A stretch of 64,000 nt of DNA, from the NCBI RefSeq assembly GCF_027694345.1, contig NZ_JAQEVU010000002.1, forward strand, positions 214,506-278,505, written 5' to 3'. Shown here piece after piece: positions 42,909 to 51,570 of the stretch. Source of the DNA: Varibaculum timonense_A. GTDB taxonomy: Bacteria > Actinomycetota > Actinomycetes > Actinomycetales > Actinomycetaceae. The first letter of the stretch is position 1. Each line of letters starts with the position of its first letter. The notes beneath the pieces were generated by a model. The model had not been told where the DNA came from. It saw only the letters and a list, made by a program, of their open reading frames with translations, and ran no database searches. Made by a program: the position numbers and the translations under genes.

Positions 42909-43410
42909 CGAGGACGAAGAACGAACCTCAGCGAATGCGGCTAACTTGGGGCTAAACCTGCCTGATTCGCACCGCCCCGAGGATTTGGTGCGCCAATTCC
43001 ACGAGGTTTACGGACTGCCGATTCAGCACGGGCCGGCCAGTATAAATCACGAGCGGGTTCATATGCGGATGCGTCTCATTTTTGAGGAAGTGTGTGAATT
43101 AACCGGGGCTGTCTATGGGGATAAGGCTCGCGCCCTCCTAGAGGAGGCTATTTCTTCCCTACCTGATGACAATACTCGCGACACTATCGAGGCCGCGGAT
43201 GCTCTGGCTGACCTTACCTACGTTATTTATGGAATGGCGCTTGAATGTGGGATTTCACTGCCAGCGGTACTTCGGGAAGTGCAGGCTTCCAACCTGTCAA
43301 AGCTAGATGGCGCGGGCAAACCGATTTACCGTGAGGACGGAAAAGTTCTAAAGGGCGAGAATTTTTTTCCTCCTGACATCAAAAAGGCGCTAAAACACCA
43401 GATTCCCTAG
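42901..43410 (+). CDS. MazG-like / PRA-PH-fold nucleotide pyrophosphohydrolase
   Basis: 169 residues, all-helical. RLIFEEVCELTGAVYG (the ExxE metal motif, near 58) and EAADALADLTYVIYGMALECG (the D-x3-D helix, near 101) match the all-alpha NTP pyrophosphohydrolase superfamily. Such enzymes remove non-canonical or damaged nucleotides. TTG start with GAAAGGG 7 nt upstream, overlapping the HAD gene by 8 nt. Substrate not known. Confidence 0.82.
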   Translation: MINEDEERTSANAANLGLNLPDSHRPEDLVRQFHEVYGLPIQHGPASINHERVHMRMRLIFEEVCELTGAVYGDKARALLEEAISSLPDDNTRDTIEAADALADLTYVIYGMALECGISLPAVLREVQASNLSKLDGAGKPIYREDGKVLKGENFFPPDIKKALKHQIP

Positions 43411-43592
43411 TAGGATTAAGACCAAAAGAATATTTCTTTTTGATAGCGTAAGATAGACTAAAACCGAAGGAATGATTTTTAGATTGCTAACCTCTTGTCT
43501 TGCTGCCGGTAGGGTGGCATCTGACAGGTTACGGTCTAATCCGGCTCGCATCTGCTTCATGGGGATACTTGAAGCGGGCAAAGGGAGGTAAC

Positions 43593-44687
43593 GTGGCTAA
43601 AGTAGTAGTCATTGGCGGCGGTTATGGTGGTATAACCGTAGCGGGTGGGCTAGATGACGTAGCCGATGTCACGTTGGTCGAACAGAAAGACCAGTTTGTT
43701 CATCACGCCGCCGCGCTCAGGGCGGCAGTAGACTCCGTATGGGGACACACCGTATTTATGCCCTACAGCCGGCTACTTGAACGGGGGCAGGTCGTTCACG
43801 GAACCTGTATGCGCGTTGATGGTCGCACGGTTTATGTAGCTGGACATGACCCTATCGAAGCTGATTTTCTGGTGTTAGCAACCGGAACTACCTACCCATT
43901 CCCTGCAAAACACATGGTTTCCCAAGCTTCGGTTGCAAAGGCTCGTCTTGATCAAACGCGCGATAACTTAGCGCGTGCCAAACGAGTAATGCTGGTCGGA
44001 GCGGGTACTGTCGGCGTAGAATTCGCGGGCGAGCTAACCTCCACCTACCCCAATATGAAAATCATTATGGTGGATAAAGAACCCTATATCCTGGGCACTC
44101 CTGGATATTTAGATTCTTTGCGCGAAACCATGACCAAGCAACTAGAAGCACGCGGTATTGAACTGGTACTCGGCGCGCCTTTGGCCTATATGCCTCCCAC
44201 CGATGTGGGTATGCTTTCCACATTCCAGGTGGAAACCCTCGCGGGACAATCCGTAGAAGCCGATATGTGGTTCTTGTGCTATGGCGCTCAAACGTCCTCC
44301 GGCTACCTACACGGATCCTATTCCCAGGTTATGCATGCTAATGGCACCGTTATGGTAGATGAACATCTGCGGGTTAAAGACATGGAGAATGTCTATGCAG
44401 TTGGTGACATCACCGATGTGCCAGAATCAAAGCGCGCAGATGCTGCCCGCGCTCACGCCCGCGTGGTAATCGCGAATATTCGCGATCAGCTATCGGGGCG
44501 TACTCCTTCGACAACCTATGCTCCGGGTAAGGAGTGGGTCATTTTGCCGTTAGGTCCTGATGGCGGGGCCTCACAGCTGGTTGATCCGGACGGTACAACT
44601 AGGATTGTTGGACCGGAAGAAACCGCCGAAATCAAGGGTACCGATTTGATGGTAACCATGATTCGCGGGCAACTTCACCTACCCTAA
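43593..44687 (+). CDS. FAD-dependent NAD(P)H oxidoreductase (NDH-2/AIF-like)
   Basis: 364 residues with two Rossmann motifs: VVVIGGGYGGITVA at the N-terminus for FAD and VMLVGAGTVGVEFAGEL near 131 for NAD(P)H, plus the C-terminal VYAVGDITD flavin motif. There are no redox cysteines between the domains, so it is not a disulfide reductase; it resembles AIF-like or type II NADH dehydrogenases. No C-terminal membrane helix is seen. The GTG at 43593 has AGGGAGGT just upstream; the frame is open for another 93 nt upstream, without support. Confidence 0.86.
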   Translation: MAKVVVIGGGYGGITVAGGLDDVADVTLVEQKDQFVHHAAALRAAVDSVWGHTVFMPYSRLLERGQVVHGTCMRVDGRTVYVAGHDPIEADFLVLATGTTYPFPAKHMVSQASVAKARLDQTRDNLARAKRVMLVGAGTVGVEFAGELTSTYPNMKIIMVDKEPYILGTPGYLDSLRETMTKQLEARGIELVLGAPLAYMPPTDVGMLSTFQVETLAGQSVEADMWFLCYGAQTSSGYLHGSYSQVMHANGTVMVDEHLRVKDMENVYAVGDITDVPESKRADAARAHARVVIANIRDQLSGRTPSTTYAPGKEWVILPLGPDGGASQLVDPDGTTRIVGPEETAEIKGTDLMVTMIRGQLHLP

Positions 44688-44725
44688 GCAGGAAGGTTGT
44701 ATAGAAGCTAAGGGGGTAGTCTATC

Positions 44726-45133
44726 GTGGCTGACCATTTACAGGTGACCTTTGATAGTTTTGTTGCAGCGTTGCAAGCGCATTTAGAAGCTGCCCGGCGA
44801 GCAGCTGACCCAGATTCTGACCCACAGGTAGCTAAAGCGAGCCAGGCATTAGAATCAGCCTTTTCTACCTATGATGAAGCGCTCTATTCGCAGCTTGGCT
44901 GTGATCTTCCCCTAGATGTGTTTGAATACGAAGATATTGATTCCGACACTCTTTTCGAACATATTAACCGAGTTTTAGATGATGAAGAATCTGATGACTA
45001 TGACTCAGATTTTGATGATGAAGAATACGACTACGAGGACGAAGACGACTCGGATAAACAGCTAGATGAAGCTGAAGCAGCCCTCCTTGAAGACTACGAC
45101 TTTGACGAAGAGGACGAGGAAAACGAAGATTAG
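44726..45133 (+). CDS. unknown, highly acidic protein
   Basis: 135 residues. The first 75 are helical; the rest is almost all Asp, Glu and Tyr (runs such as DSDFDDEEYDYEDEDD), giving a very low pI. GTG start with AAGGGGG upstream, 38 nt after the oxidoreductase gene. I do not recognise it. Such tails often mimic nucleic acid or bind metal or basic proteins, but that is speculation. Confidence 0.65.
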   Translation: MADHLQVTFDSFVAALQAHLEAARRAADPDSDPQVAKASQALESAFSTYDEALYSQLGCDLPLDVFEYEDIDSDTLFEHINRVLDDEESDDYDSDFDDEEYDYEDEDDSDKQLDEAEAALLEDYDFDEEDEENED

Positions 45134-45162
45134 TTAGCTTTACCGCGCTTAGCTTACCGCGC
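45134..45162. repeat. imperfect tandem direct repeat
   Basis: TTAGCTTTACCGCGC followed by TTAGCTTACCGCGC, just after the stop of the acidic-protein gene. Confidence 0.6.
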
Positions 45163-45239
45163 CTTCCCGCTAACCCTTCCTGGCTCTTGCTTTAGAAGTT
45201 TCCGCTATTATTTCAAGTTCGCCAGTTATCTGCTTTGGC

Positions 45240-46175
45240 TTAGGCACTAACCTCATCAAGTGCCACCCGGATTTGGTGAGGAACATGGGCATCAGCTGCT
45301 TTAAGTACCGCCGCAAATTGCCCAGCGCTACGTGCTCCGGTCAATGCGCTGGTAACTCCCGGTGCGTCCTTTACCCAGGCTAAGGCCAATTTTAGGGGCT
45401 CCCATTCTAGTCCCTCAGCCCCGGCTAATACCGCTTGGGTTATCGGTTCGTACTCTTTTGAGAGGTAGGGGGCAACGAAGCCTTGTAAATGCTGAGACGC
45501 AGCCCGCGAATCGGGGGGAACGCTGGTTTGATATTTACCGGTCAATACTCCTCGCCCTAACGGTGACCAAGCGATAAAACCAGAATCAAAATGAGTGCTT
45601 GCCGGCAGAATCTCGTCCTCAACTTGACGATTAAGTAAAGAGTATTCCCCTTGGACAGCAGCAACCTCGTAGCGGTCTTGCCCCAGCAATACTGCCAGTT
45701 CTGCCATTGCCCAGGCCGGATAGTTAGACACCCCTACGTAGCGGGCACGCCCAGAACGCAGTGCCATCTCCAGAGCGGTAAGGGTTTCCTCTACCCGCAC
45801 AAACGGGTCATAGTGGTGTACAAACCAAACATCAAGATAAGAGACTCCTAAACGCTCTAAGGATTGATCTAGTCCGCGCAATAAATTTGCGCGGGAGGCA
45901 TCAACACTGGGAGGATCTCCTGGTCGCACCCCTGCCTTTGAACAAATAACCAAATCATCGCGGGAAAATTTCTCCTCAAGGAGATTGCCGATGAGTTTTT
46001 CTGACTCGCCCTCACCATAGGTGGCGGCGGTATCAATCAGGTTGCCCCCGGCATCTAGGAACATTTGAAGCTGCTGACTTGCTTGCTCAAAATCGGTGTC
46101 TCGTCCCCAGGTCAGGGTGCCAAGCCCCAGGGTGGAAACCATCAGTCCGGTACGTCCTAGTCTTCTCTTTTCCAT
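45240..46175 (-). CDS. aldo/keto reductase
   Basis: 311-residue NADPH-dependent TIM-barrel reductase. N-terminal RRLGRTGLMVSTLGLGTLTW, catalytic DTAATYGEGESE (Asp/Tyr) and YVGVSNYPAWAMAEL are typical of the AKR family. The substrate is unknown. The ATG follows a TAACCT box by 6 nt (leaderless type). Divergent from uppP over 220 bp. Confidence 0.93.
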   Translation of the reverse strand: MEKRRLGRTGLMVSTLGLGTLTWGRDTDFEQASQQLQMFLDAGGNLIDTAATYGEGESEKLIGNLLEEKFSRDDLVICSKAGVRPGDPPSVDASRANLLRGLDQSLERLGVSYLDVWFVHHYDPFVRVEETLTALEMALRSGRARYVGVSNYPAWAMAELAVLLGQDRYEVAAVQGEYSLLNRQVEDEILPASTHFDSGFIAWSPLGRGVLTGKYQTSVPPDSRAASQHLQGFVAPYLSKEYEPITQAVLAGAEGLEWEPLKLALAWVKDAPGVTSALTGARSAGQFAAVLKAADAHVPHQIRVALDEVSA

Positions 46176-46181
46176 ATCCCC

Positions 46182-46187
46182 AGGTTA
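46182..46187 (-). promoter_or_regulatory. -10 element of a leaderless promoter, aldo/keto reductase
   Basis: TAACCT on the minus strand, 6 nt before the ATG. Confidence 0.45.
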
Positions 46188-46383
46188 AGGGGAATCAGTC
46201 TTAGATGTTTTAGGCACGGCGACTAAACTTAAAAACTGTTAGCTACCGAGCTGATTTTTATAGGGATAACCGGTGGCTTAAGGGATTTTGCTGCCCAAAC
46301 AATGTTGCTAAATACCCCGATTTTTGCCGAAAACTGCCAGGGGTGAGAGAAAACACCCACAGTGGCTGCCACTATTTAGTCTC

Positions 46384-46389
46384 TAGGCT
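46384..46389 (+). promoter_or_regulatory. -10 element of a leaderless promoter, uppP
   Basis: TAGGCT ends 6 nt before a TTG start; a second TAGGCT at 46391-46396 leaves the exact start open. Confidence 0.4.
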
Positions 46390-46395
46390 ATAGGC

Positions 46396-47235
46396 TTGGT
46401 GGACGTGGGTATTTTTGAAGCCATAATTATGGGGCTAGTTCAAGGTTTAACCGAGTTTTTGCCGATTTCTTCCTCGGCGCATCTTAGGATTGTAGGGGCA
46501 TTATTTGGTGATGATCCTGGCGCAGCCTTCACCGCGATTACCCAAATCGGTACAGAAAGCGCAGTTCTTATCTATTTTTGGAAAGATATCAGCCGGATAG
46601 TTTGTAAATGGTTTCAAGCTTTCGTCCCAAAGCGTAGCGGGGTAACTCAAGCTGATTCTGATGTGCGCATGGGGTGGATGATTATTGTAGGCTCCCTCCC
46701 GATTGGCATTTTAGGGTTGCTAGGTCAAGATTTTATCGAAAGCCAGCTTCGCAATATGTGGATTACGGTTTCTATGCTGGTCATATTTGCTTTAATTTTG
46801 GGGGCAGCGGATCGCTACGGCAAGAAAGAAAAAACTTTAGAGCATCTGTCGTGGCTGCAAGCTATCCTTTTTGGTTTCGCGCAAGCCCTAGCCTTAATCC
46901 CGGGAGTTTCCCGTTCCGGTGGGACTATTACTGCTGGTAGGCTAATGGGCTTTACTCGGGTGGCGGCGGCCCGCTATTCGTTTCTGCTGGCGATGCCGGC
47001 GGTTTTCGCTTCCGGGTTTTTCGAGGCCGCTAAATCAGTAGGGAATAATCCTGCCGGTTGGGGCGCAACCATTCTTGCTACCGTAGTTGCTTTCGCGGTG
47101 GGATATGCGGTTATTGTTTGGTTTATGCGTCTTTTGGAAACCAAAACCTTTACGCCTTTCGTTATTTATCGTCTGCTTTTGGGTATCGGGGTTGCTGTGG
47201 CGCTGGCTACTGGCGCTTTATCGGCATTGGCATAA
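46396..47235 (+). CDS. uppP: undecaprenyl-diphosphatase
   Basis: 279-residue membrane enzyme (BacA family) that recycles undecaprenyl diphosphate to the monophosphate lipid carrier; bacitracin tolerance is linked to it. Signatures GLVQGLTEFLPISSSAHLRI (residues about 13-32) and PGVSRSGGTI (about 172) hold the catalytic Glu, Ser and Arg. About eight membrane helices. A TTG start agrees with the leaderless spacing; GTG codons at 46399 and 46405 are alternatives. Confidence 0.95.
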   Translation: MVDVGIFEAIIMGLVQGLTEFLPISSSAHLRIVGALFGDDPGAAFTAITQIGTESAVLIYFWKDISRIVCKWFQAFVPKRSGVTQADSDVRMGWMIIVGSLPIGILGLLGQDFIESQLRNMWITVSMLVIFALILGAADRYGKKEKTLEHLSWLQAILFGFAQALALIPGVSRSGGTITAGRLMGFTRVAAARYSFLLAMPAVFASGFFEAAKSVGNNPAGWGATILATVVAFAVGYAVIVWFMRLLETKTFTPFVIYRLLLGIGVAVALATGALSALA

Positions 47236-47258
47236 GCAAATACGGGGATTTTTCAGCT

Positions 47259-47900
47259 ATGGGCGCGGTTCTTTTTGATATGGACGGAACCTTGATTGAT
47301 TCCGAACCGCTGTGGCATCGTGCAGAAGCACAGATTGTTGCGGGTTTCAATCAGGAATGGAGTGTAGAGGACGGGCAGGCTTTAACTGGTAACTCACTGT
47401 TTGATAGTGCCTGTATTATGATTCAACGCAAGAATCTGCCATTAACGCCGCAGGCGGTGATTGAGATGATGGTCTCGGCAATGCACCAGTTCTATGTTAC
47501 TCAGGGGATACCTTGGATAGAGGGAGCCAAGTCGTTATTAGGCGAGTTGGCATCGGCAAATATCGCTACTGCCTTGGTTTCGGCTTCCTATGACATTTTG
47601 GTTCAGGATGTGTGTCGTAGCGCCCCGAAAGGTTCCTTGAGCATCATGGTGACTGGTTCTGAACCCGGTATCCGGCAAAAACCGTTCGGAGATCCCTATC
47701 TGCTCGCAGCTAAACGACTGGGAGTGCCGATAAATGAGTGTTTAGTGGTGGAAGATTCTACTCCCGGACTGAAAGCTGGAAAAGACGCGGGGGCACGCCT
47801 GGCTTTGGTAGGGCAACGGGAAGTTAGCGGAATTGAGGCGGCGCGTTTTAGCTCGGTAGGTCAAATGACGCTAAGCGATGTGCAGCGCTTGTTAGCTTAA
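47259..47900 (+). CDS. HAD family phosphatase (beta-phosphoglucomutase-like)
   Basis: 213 residues. Motif I AVLFDMDGTLIDSEPLWH at the N-terminus, TALVSAS (motif II), a KPFGDPYLLAAK lysine and VVEDSTPGLKAGKDAG (motif IV). This is the subfamily of sugar-phosphate phosphatases and beta-phosphoglucomutases; the substrate is unknown. The ATG at 47259 is chosen because it matches the family N-terminus; the frame extends upstream only through uppP in another reading frame. It lies 23 nt after uppP. Confidence 0.88.
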   Translation: MGAVLFDMDGTLIDSEPLWHRAEAQIVAGFNQEWSVEDGQALTGNSLFDSACIMIQRKNLPLTPQAVIEMMVSAMHQFYVTQGIPWIEGAKSLLGELASANIATALVSASYDILVQDVCRSAPKGSLSIMVTGSEPGIRQKPFGDPYLLAAKRLGVPINECLVVEDSTPGLKAGKDAGARLALVGQREVSGIEAARFSSVGQMTLSDVQRLLA

Positions 47901-47932
47901 AGCAGCCCTGCGTCCTTAGATACTAGCTAGCG

Positions 47933-48772
47933 TCAGTTTACCTGCGTAGATAATAGTTTTTGGACGCCCTCTTCAGAGATTTCGGGCGGGTTTGCCCCCA
48001 GGAGTGGACAGTGTGCCCGGTAGTCACACCAGTTACAAAGGGGCGAGCGACGCGGTGGAAAATCCCCGGAGCGCGCTTGGGAAGAAATCTGTTCCCATAC
48101 AGCCAATATTTCCGCGTTGGTGGCATCTATATCTGCAATCGTGGGGGTATAGGTGTAAACCTGCCGGTCTTTGAGGAATAACAATTGGAGGCGAGCCGGT
48201 AAGTCTCCTTGGGTTAAATACCAGATTAGCGCGTAAAAACGGATTTGAAACTGGTAGGGACCGATATAGCGTTCGGCGGGTGCTTTGCCGGTTTTGTAGT
48301 CCACAATCCGTACCAACCCGGTGGGGGATATATCTACCCGGTCGATATATCCATGCAGCCTCAGATGGTCTTTATTGGTTACCCGCAAGTATTTTTCCCG
48401 GTGAGCCGGGTTCAACCTATCGGGGTTTTCCATTAAAAAATAGTTGGCAAGCAGCTCGCGACAAGATTCTAGGAATTGATTTTCTTCGCTTTTGTCACCC
48501 TTAAATAGTTCGGCATACAGCTCGGGATTTTCATCTATAGTGTCCTCCCAGATTTCATAAATCTTCTGGTCAGCGCTTTCAAATCTGCGTTCCTTTGCGG
48601 GCAGGTCAAACAGATTTTCTAGAACTGAATGAACCAAGGTTCCTCGCCGGCGCACCGGGCTTTCTTTGGCGGGAAGTTTATCTATCACTTGGAATCGGAA
48701 CTGCAAGGGACAGTTGCGGAAAGTACCGATACGAGAGGGTGAGAGGGCGGCGGAGTGATCAGCGGAAGTCAT
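47933..48772 (-). CDS. RecB-like PD-(D/E)xK nuclease with Fe-S cysteines
   Basis: 279-residue nuclease domain. LSPSRIGTFRNCPLQFRF opens the domain, RGTLVHSVLE carries the HxxE helix, VRIVDYKTGKAP is the D...DYKTGK catalytic motif and QIRFYALIW the Q-x-Y helix. One N-terminal cysteine (about 20) plus CNWCDYRAHCP near the end give a four-cysteine 4Fe-4S pattern as in AddB/Cas4. It corresponds to mycobacterial Rv2119 beside trmI. Stand-alone, with no helicase part. Probable leaderless start. Confidence 0.9.
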   Translation of the reverse strand: MTSADHSAALSPSRIGTFRNCPLQFRFQVIDKLPAKESPVRRRGTLVHSVLENLFDLPAKERRFESADQKIYEIWEDTIDENPELYAELFKGDKSEENQFLESCRELLANYFLMENPDRLNPAHREKYLRVTNKDHLRLHGYIDRVDISPTGLVRIVDYKTGKAPAERYIGPYQFQIRFYALIWYLTQGDLPARLQLLFLKDRQVYTYTPTIADIDATNAEILAVWEQISSQARSGDFPPRRSPLCNWCDYRAHCPLLGANPPEISEEGVQKLLSTQVN

Positions 48773-48778
48773 ACCCTT

Positions 48779-48784
48779 ATTCTA
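48779..48784 (-). promoter_or_regulatory. -10 element of a leaderless promoter, RecB-like gene
   Basis: TAGAAT on the minus strand, 6 nt before the ATG. Confidence 0.55.
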
Positions 48785-48822
48785 GGACGTTCTGGCGCGC
48801 GGTCTGGATAGTTAATAACAGA

Positions 48823-48828
48823 TAGAAT
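48823..48828 (+). promoter_or_regulatory. -10 element of a leaderless promoter, trmI
   Basis: TAGAAT, 7 nt before the ATG. Only 38 bp separate it from the divergent -10 box. Confidence 0.5.
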
Positions 48829-48835
48829 AGGGAAA

Positions 48836-49945
48836 ATGAGCTTTAAACTACCAGCAGAGGGCGGCAAAATCCCTCATTCTGTAGCTGAGGGGACAACCCC
48901 CAGCCGTTCGCGAGGGGTTTTCCGCCTCGGAGATCGGGTACAGCTGCAAGGAGCGGCGGGGGATTTATATACAGTCACTATCACCGAGAAAGGTTGGTTT
49001 AACACCGCTAAAGCCTCATTTTCCCTGGCGCAGTTAATAGGACGTGAAGAGGGGAGCCTGGTTCGCTCCCGGGAGGGGCGGGAGTTTTTAGCTTTCCGTC
49101 CTCGCCGTTTGGATTACACCTTATCCATGCCGCGAGGGGCGGCGATTATTTACCCGAAAGACGCGGCTCAAATTCTCCAATCTGCGGATATATTTGCTGG
49201 TGCTCACGTTTTTGAATGTGGGGCTGGTTCGGGGGCTCTCAGTATTTCTTTGCTGGAGATGATTGGAGATAGCGGTCAGCTAGTTTCGCTGGAGGCACGG
49301 GAAGATTTTGCCGACATTGCCCAGGCAAATGTGGATTTGTGGTTTGGTACCTCTCACCCGGCTTGGCAGCTTCAGCGCGGCAGGCTCGGGCAGCTAGATT
49401 TAGTGAGCCTTTACGGAAAGCACTATTTTGATCGGGCAGTCATTGATTTGTTAGATCCTTGGCAATATCTGGATATTTTGCATCAAATATTGGTTCCCGG
49501 TGGGGTGCTTTGTTGCTATGTAACCACCGTTACCCAGATGTCTACCCTGGTAGAGTCCCTAAGGGAACATGGGGGTTTCGGGTTTACTCAAAGTGAGGAA
49601 ACTATGCAGCGTCTGTGGCATACCGAGGGTCTAGCGCTGCGTCCTGAACATCACATGGTTGGTCACACCGGGTTTTTAGTTACTACCCGCAGTTTATCTG
49701 CGGGTAGTAGACGTCCGAAAAAACTTGGTTCTACCCCAAAAGAAGCCAAAATAAATGGTGGGCAGTGGGGAGCGGAAGCTAACTGGTCAGAGGTTGAGCT
49801 GGGGCAGCGCCGACCTTCTGAACGTAAAACCCGCCGGGTGCGCCGCGATGTGGTTAGGCGCGCCGATTATTGGGTGCGGGGAAACCAGGGTGAGGACGAT
49901 TGCCCACCCCCGGAACCGGCTTCTAGTTCGCACGCGCCCTCTTAA
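48836..49945 (+). CDS. trmI: tRNA (adenine-58-N1)-methyltransferase
   Basis: 369-residue SAM-dependent enzyme that makes m1A58 in the T-loop of tRNAs. FRPRRLDYTLSMPRGAAIIY precedes the SAM motif FECGAGSGALSISLLE (about 126), followed by DRAVIDLLDPW. The last 85 residues are basic and low in complexity, longer than needed for the core. The protein heads the Pup locus, as in mycobacteria (Rv2118c). arc follows 74 nt later. Confidence 0.94.
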   Translation: MSFKLPAEGGKIPHSVAEGTTPSRSRGVFRLGDRVQLQGAAGDLYTVTITEKGWFNTAKASFSLAQLIGREEGSLVRSREGREFLAFRPRRLDYTLSMPRGAAIIYPKDAAQILQSADIFAGAHVFECGAGSGALSISLLEMIGDSGQLVSLEAREDFADIAQANVDLWFGTSHPAWQLQRGRLGQLDLVSLYGKHYFDRAVIDLLDPWQYLDILHQILVPGGVLCCYVTTVTQMSTLVESLREHGGFGFTQSEETMQRLWHTEGLALRPEHHMVGHTGFLVTTRSLSAGSRRPKKLGSTPKEAKINGGQWGAEANWSEVELGQRRPSERKTRRVRRDVVRRADYWVRGNQGEDDCPPPEPASSSHAPS

Positions 49946-50019
49946 GGTATTAAACAGCGTATTTATGATGATTTACGGGTTTTTTATAGCCTGGAGAGGC
50001 TTTGGGGGAAAGGAAAATA

Positions 50020-51561
50020 ATGCCTAGGGATAGCGCTGAAGATATACAGGCGCTGAAAAGGGAAGTTACTTCCCTTAAGGGGAAGAATCAGCGACTTTCC
50101 TCAGCTTTGACTGCGGCTCGCGATCAGGTAGTGCAGCTGCATCAACAATTGTCGCTTTTAGCTAAACCTCCAGCAACTGTGGCGCTAGTGGCACAAGCGC
50201 CGATTGTTAAGGGCGAAGTTAGGGTTTTTCTGAGTGGTAAACCGATGGTGCTTCCGCTGCATCCGCAGATTAACCCCGCCCAGCTGCAAGTAGGTTTAGA
50301 GGTGCTGGTAAATGCGGAAATGGTGGTCACTAAAATCCTGTCTTACCCCACTAGCGGCACTTTGGCGCAGGTAAGAGAGGTTCTGCCTAATGGGCGTGCC
50401 TTGGTGCAGTTAAGTAATACTGATACCGAGGTGGTGCCACTGGCCGCACCCTTAAGGGGAGCGCTTCAGGTGGGAGATTCAATTCTGCTTACCCCTCGCA
50501 GCCGGATAGGCATCCAAAAGATTCAAAGAGGAGAAGTCGAACAGCTCTTAGCTCCCCAAATCCCCAATGTTTCCTATCGCCAAATTGGGGGATTGGACAA
50601 GCAGATTGAAACTATCCGGGACGCGGTGGAATTGCCGTTTCTCCACCCGGAGCTTTACCACCAATATGGACTTCGCGCCCCGAAAGGTATTTTGCTATAT
50701 GGACCGCCTGGTTGCGGGAAAACTCTAATCGCGAAAGCGGTAGCCACTTCCCTGGGGAGCAGCGCTAATGGAAAATCTTCCTATTTTTTGTCGATTAAAG
50801 GGCCCGAGTTGCTCTCTAAGTTTGTGGGAGAAACTGAACGGCAGATTCGCGCTATTTTTTCGAGGGCGCGTCAGCTTGCCAGCAATGAGCATCCGGTAGT
50901 TGTTTTCTTTGACGAAATGGAAGCGCTTTTCCGCACCCGCGGATCTGGTATTTCTTCCGATGTGGAAACGATGATTGTTCCGCAGCTGCTCGCAGAAATT
51001 GACGGGGTAGACACCCTATCTAATGTGATTGTTATTGGGGCTTCCAACCGTGAGGACATGATTGACCCGGCGGTGCTGCGTCCGGGCCGACTGGATGTGC
51101 GGGTACGGATTGGCCGCCCCCATCTGGTTCAGGCGGGAGAAATCTTTGATATCCATTTAGGGGACTCGGTTCCGCTGCAAAGCGGTGAAGAAACTTCGCC
51201 AAGCAGCACCCGCCAGCAGCTTCGCGAGAAACTGGTGGCGCTGCTGGGGGAGGAATCTAGTCGTACCCAGCTTTACGAGGTCGCCTATGAAGATGGGGGA
51301 CGCGAAATCATTTATGCGGCGTCCTTGCTTTCAGGGGCAATGATTGCCTCTATTGTTGAACGGGCAAAGAAAGCAGCTATTAAAGACTCTTTGCAAGGAC
51401 GCAAGGCAGTTAGCGGCTTGAGCTGGGCTCATGTTGAATGGGCTGCCTTAGAGGAAATCCGAGAAACCGCCGCTTTGGGCACTTCTAATGACCCGGGAGA
51501 GTGGGCTAGAACCCTCGGGGTTAGGGGAGGACGAATCGTTGATGTACGCAGCTTGCAATAG
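50020..51561 (+). CDS. arc: ARC/Mpa-type AAA+ ATPase of the Pup system
   Basis: 513-residue ring ATPase. N-terminal coiled coil (about 5-45) that binds Pup, an OB domain (about 60-165), then AAA+ with Walker A GPPGCGKT (about 230), Walker B VVFFDEME (about 296) and arginine-finger region DPAVLRPGRLDVR. The C-terminus ends in DVRSLQ, without the QYL-type penultimate Tyr that docks Mpa to the 20S proteasome. ATG at 50020 with AAAGGA upstream. No prcBA genes are present, so it is probably an unfoldase or disassembly motor for pupylated proteins, as described for Corynebacterium ARC. Confidence 0.94.
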   Translation: MPRDSAEDIQALKREVTSLKGKNQRLSSALTAARDQVVQLHQQLSLLAKPPATVALVAQAPIVKGEVRVFLSGKPMVLPLHPQINPAQLQVGLEVLVNAEMVVTKILSYPTSGTLAQVREVLPNGRALVQLSNTDTEVVPLAAPLRGALQVGDSILLTPRSRIGIQKIQRGEVEQLLAPQIPNVSYRQIGGLDKQIETIRDAVELPFLHPELYHQYGLRAPKGILLYGPPGCGKTLIAKAVATSLGSSANGKSSYFLSIKGPELLSKFVGETERQIRAIFSRARQLASNEHPVVVFFDEMEALFRTRGSGISSDVETMIVPQLLAEIDGVDTLSNVIVIGASNREDMIDPAVLRPGRLDVRVRIGRPHLVQAGEIFDIHLGDSVPLQSGEETSPSSTRQQLREKLVALLGEESSRTQLYEVAYEDGGREIIYAASLLSGAMIASIVERAKKAAIKDSLQGRKAVSGLSWAHVEWAALEEIRETAALGTSNDPGEWARTLGVRGGRIVDVRSLQ

Positions 51562-51570
51562 GAGAATCGG

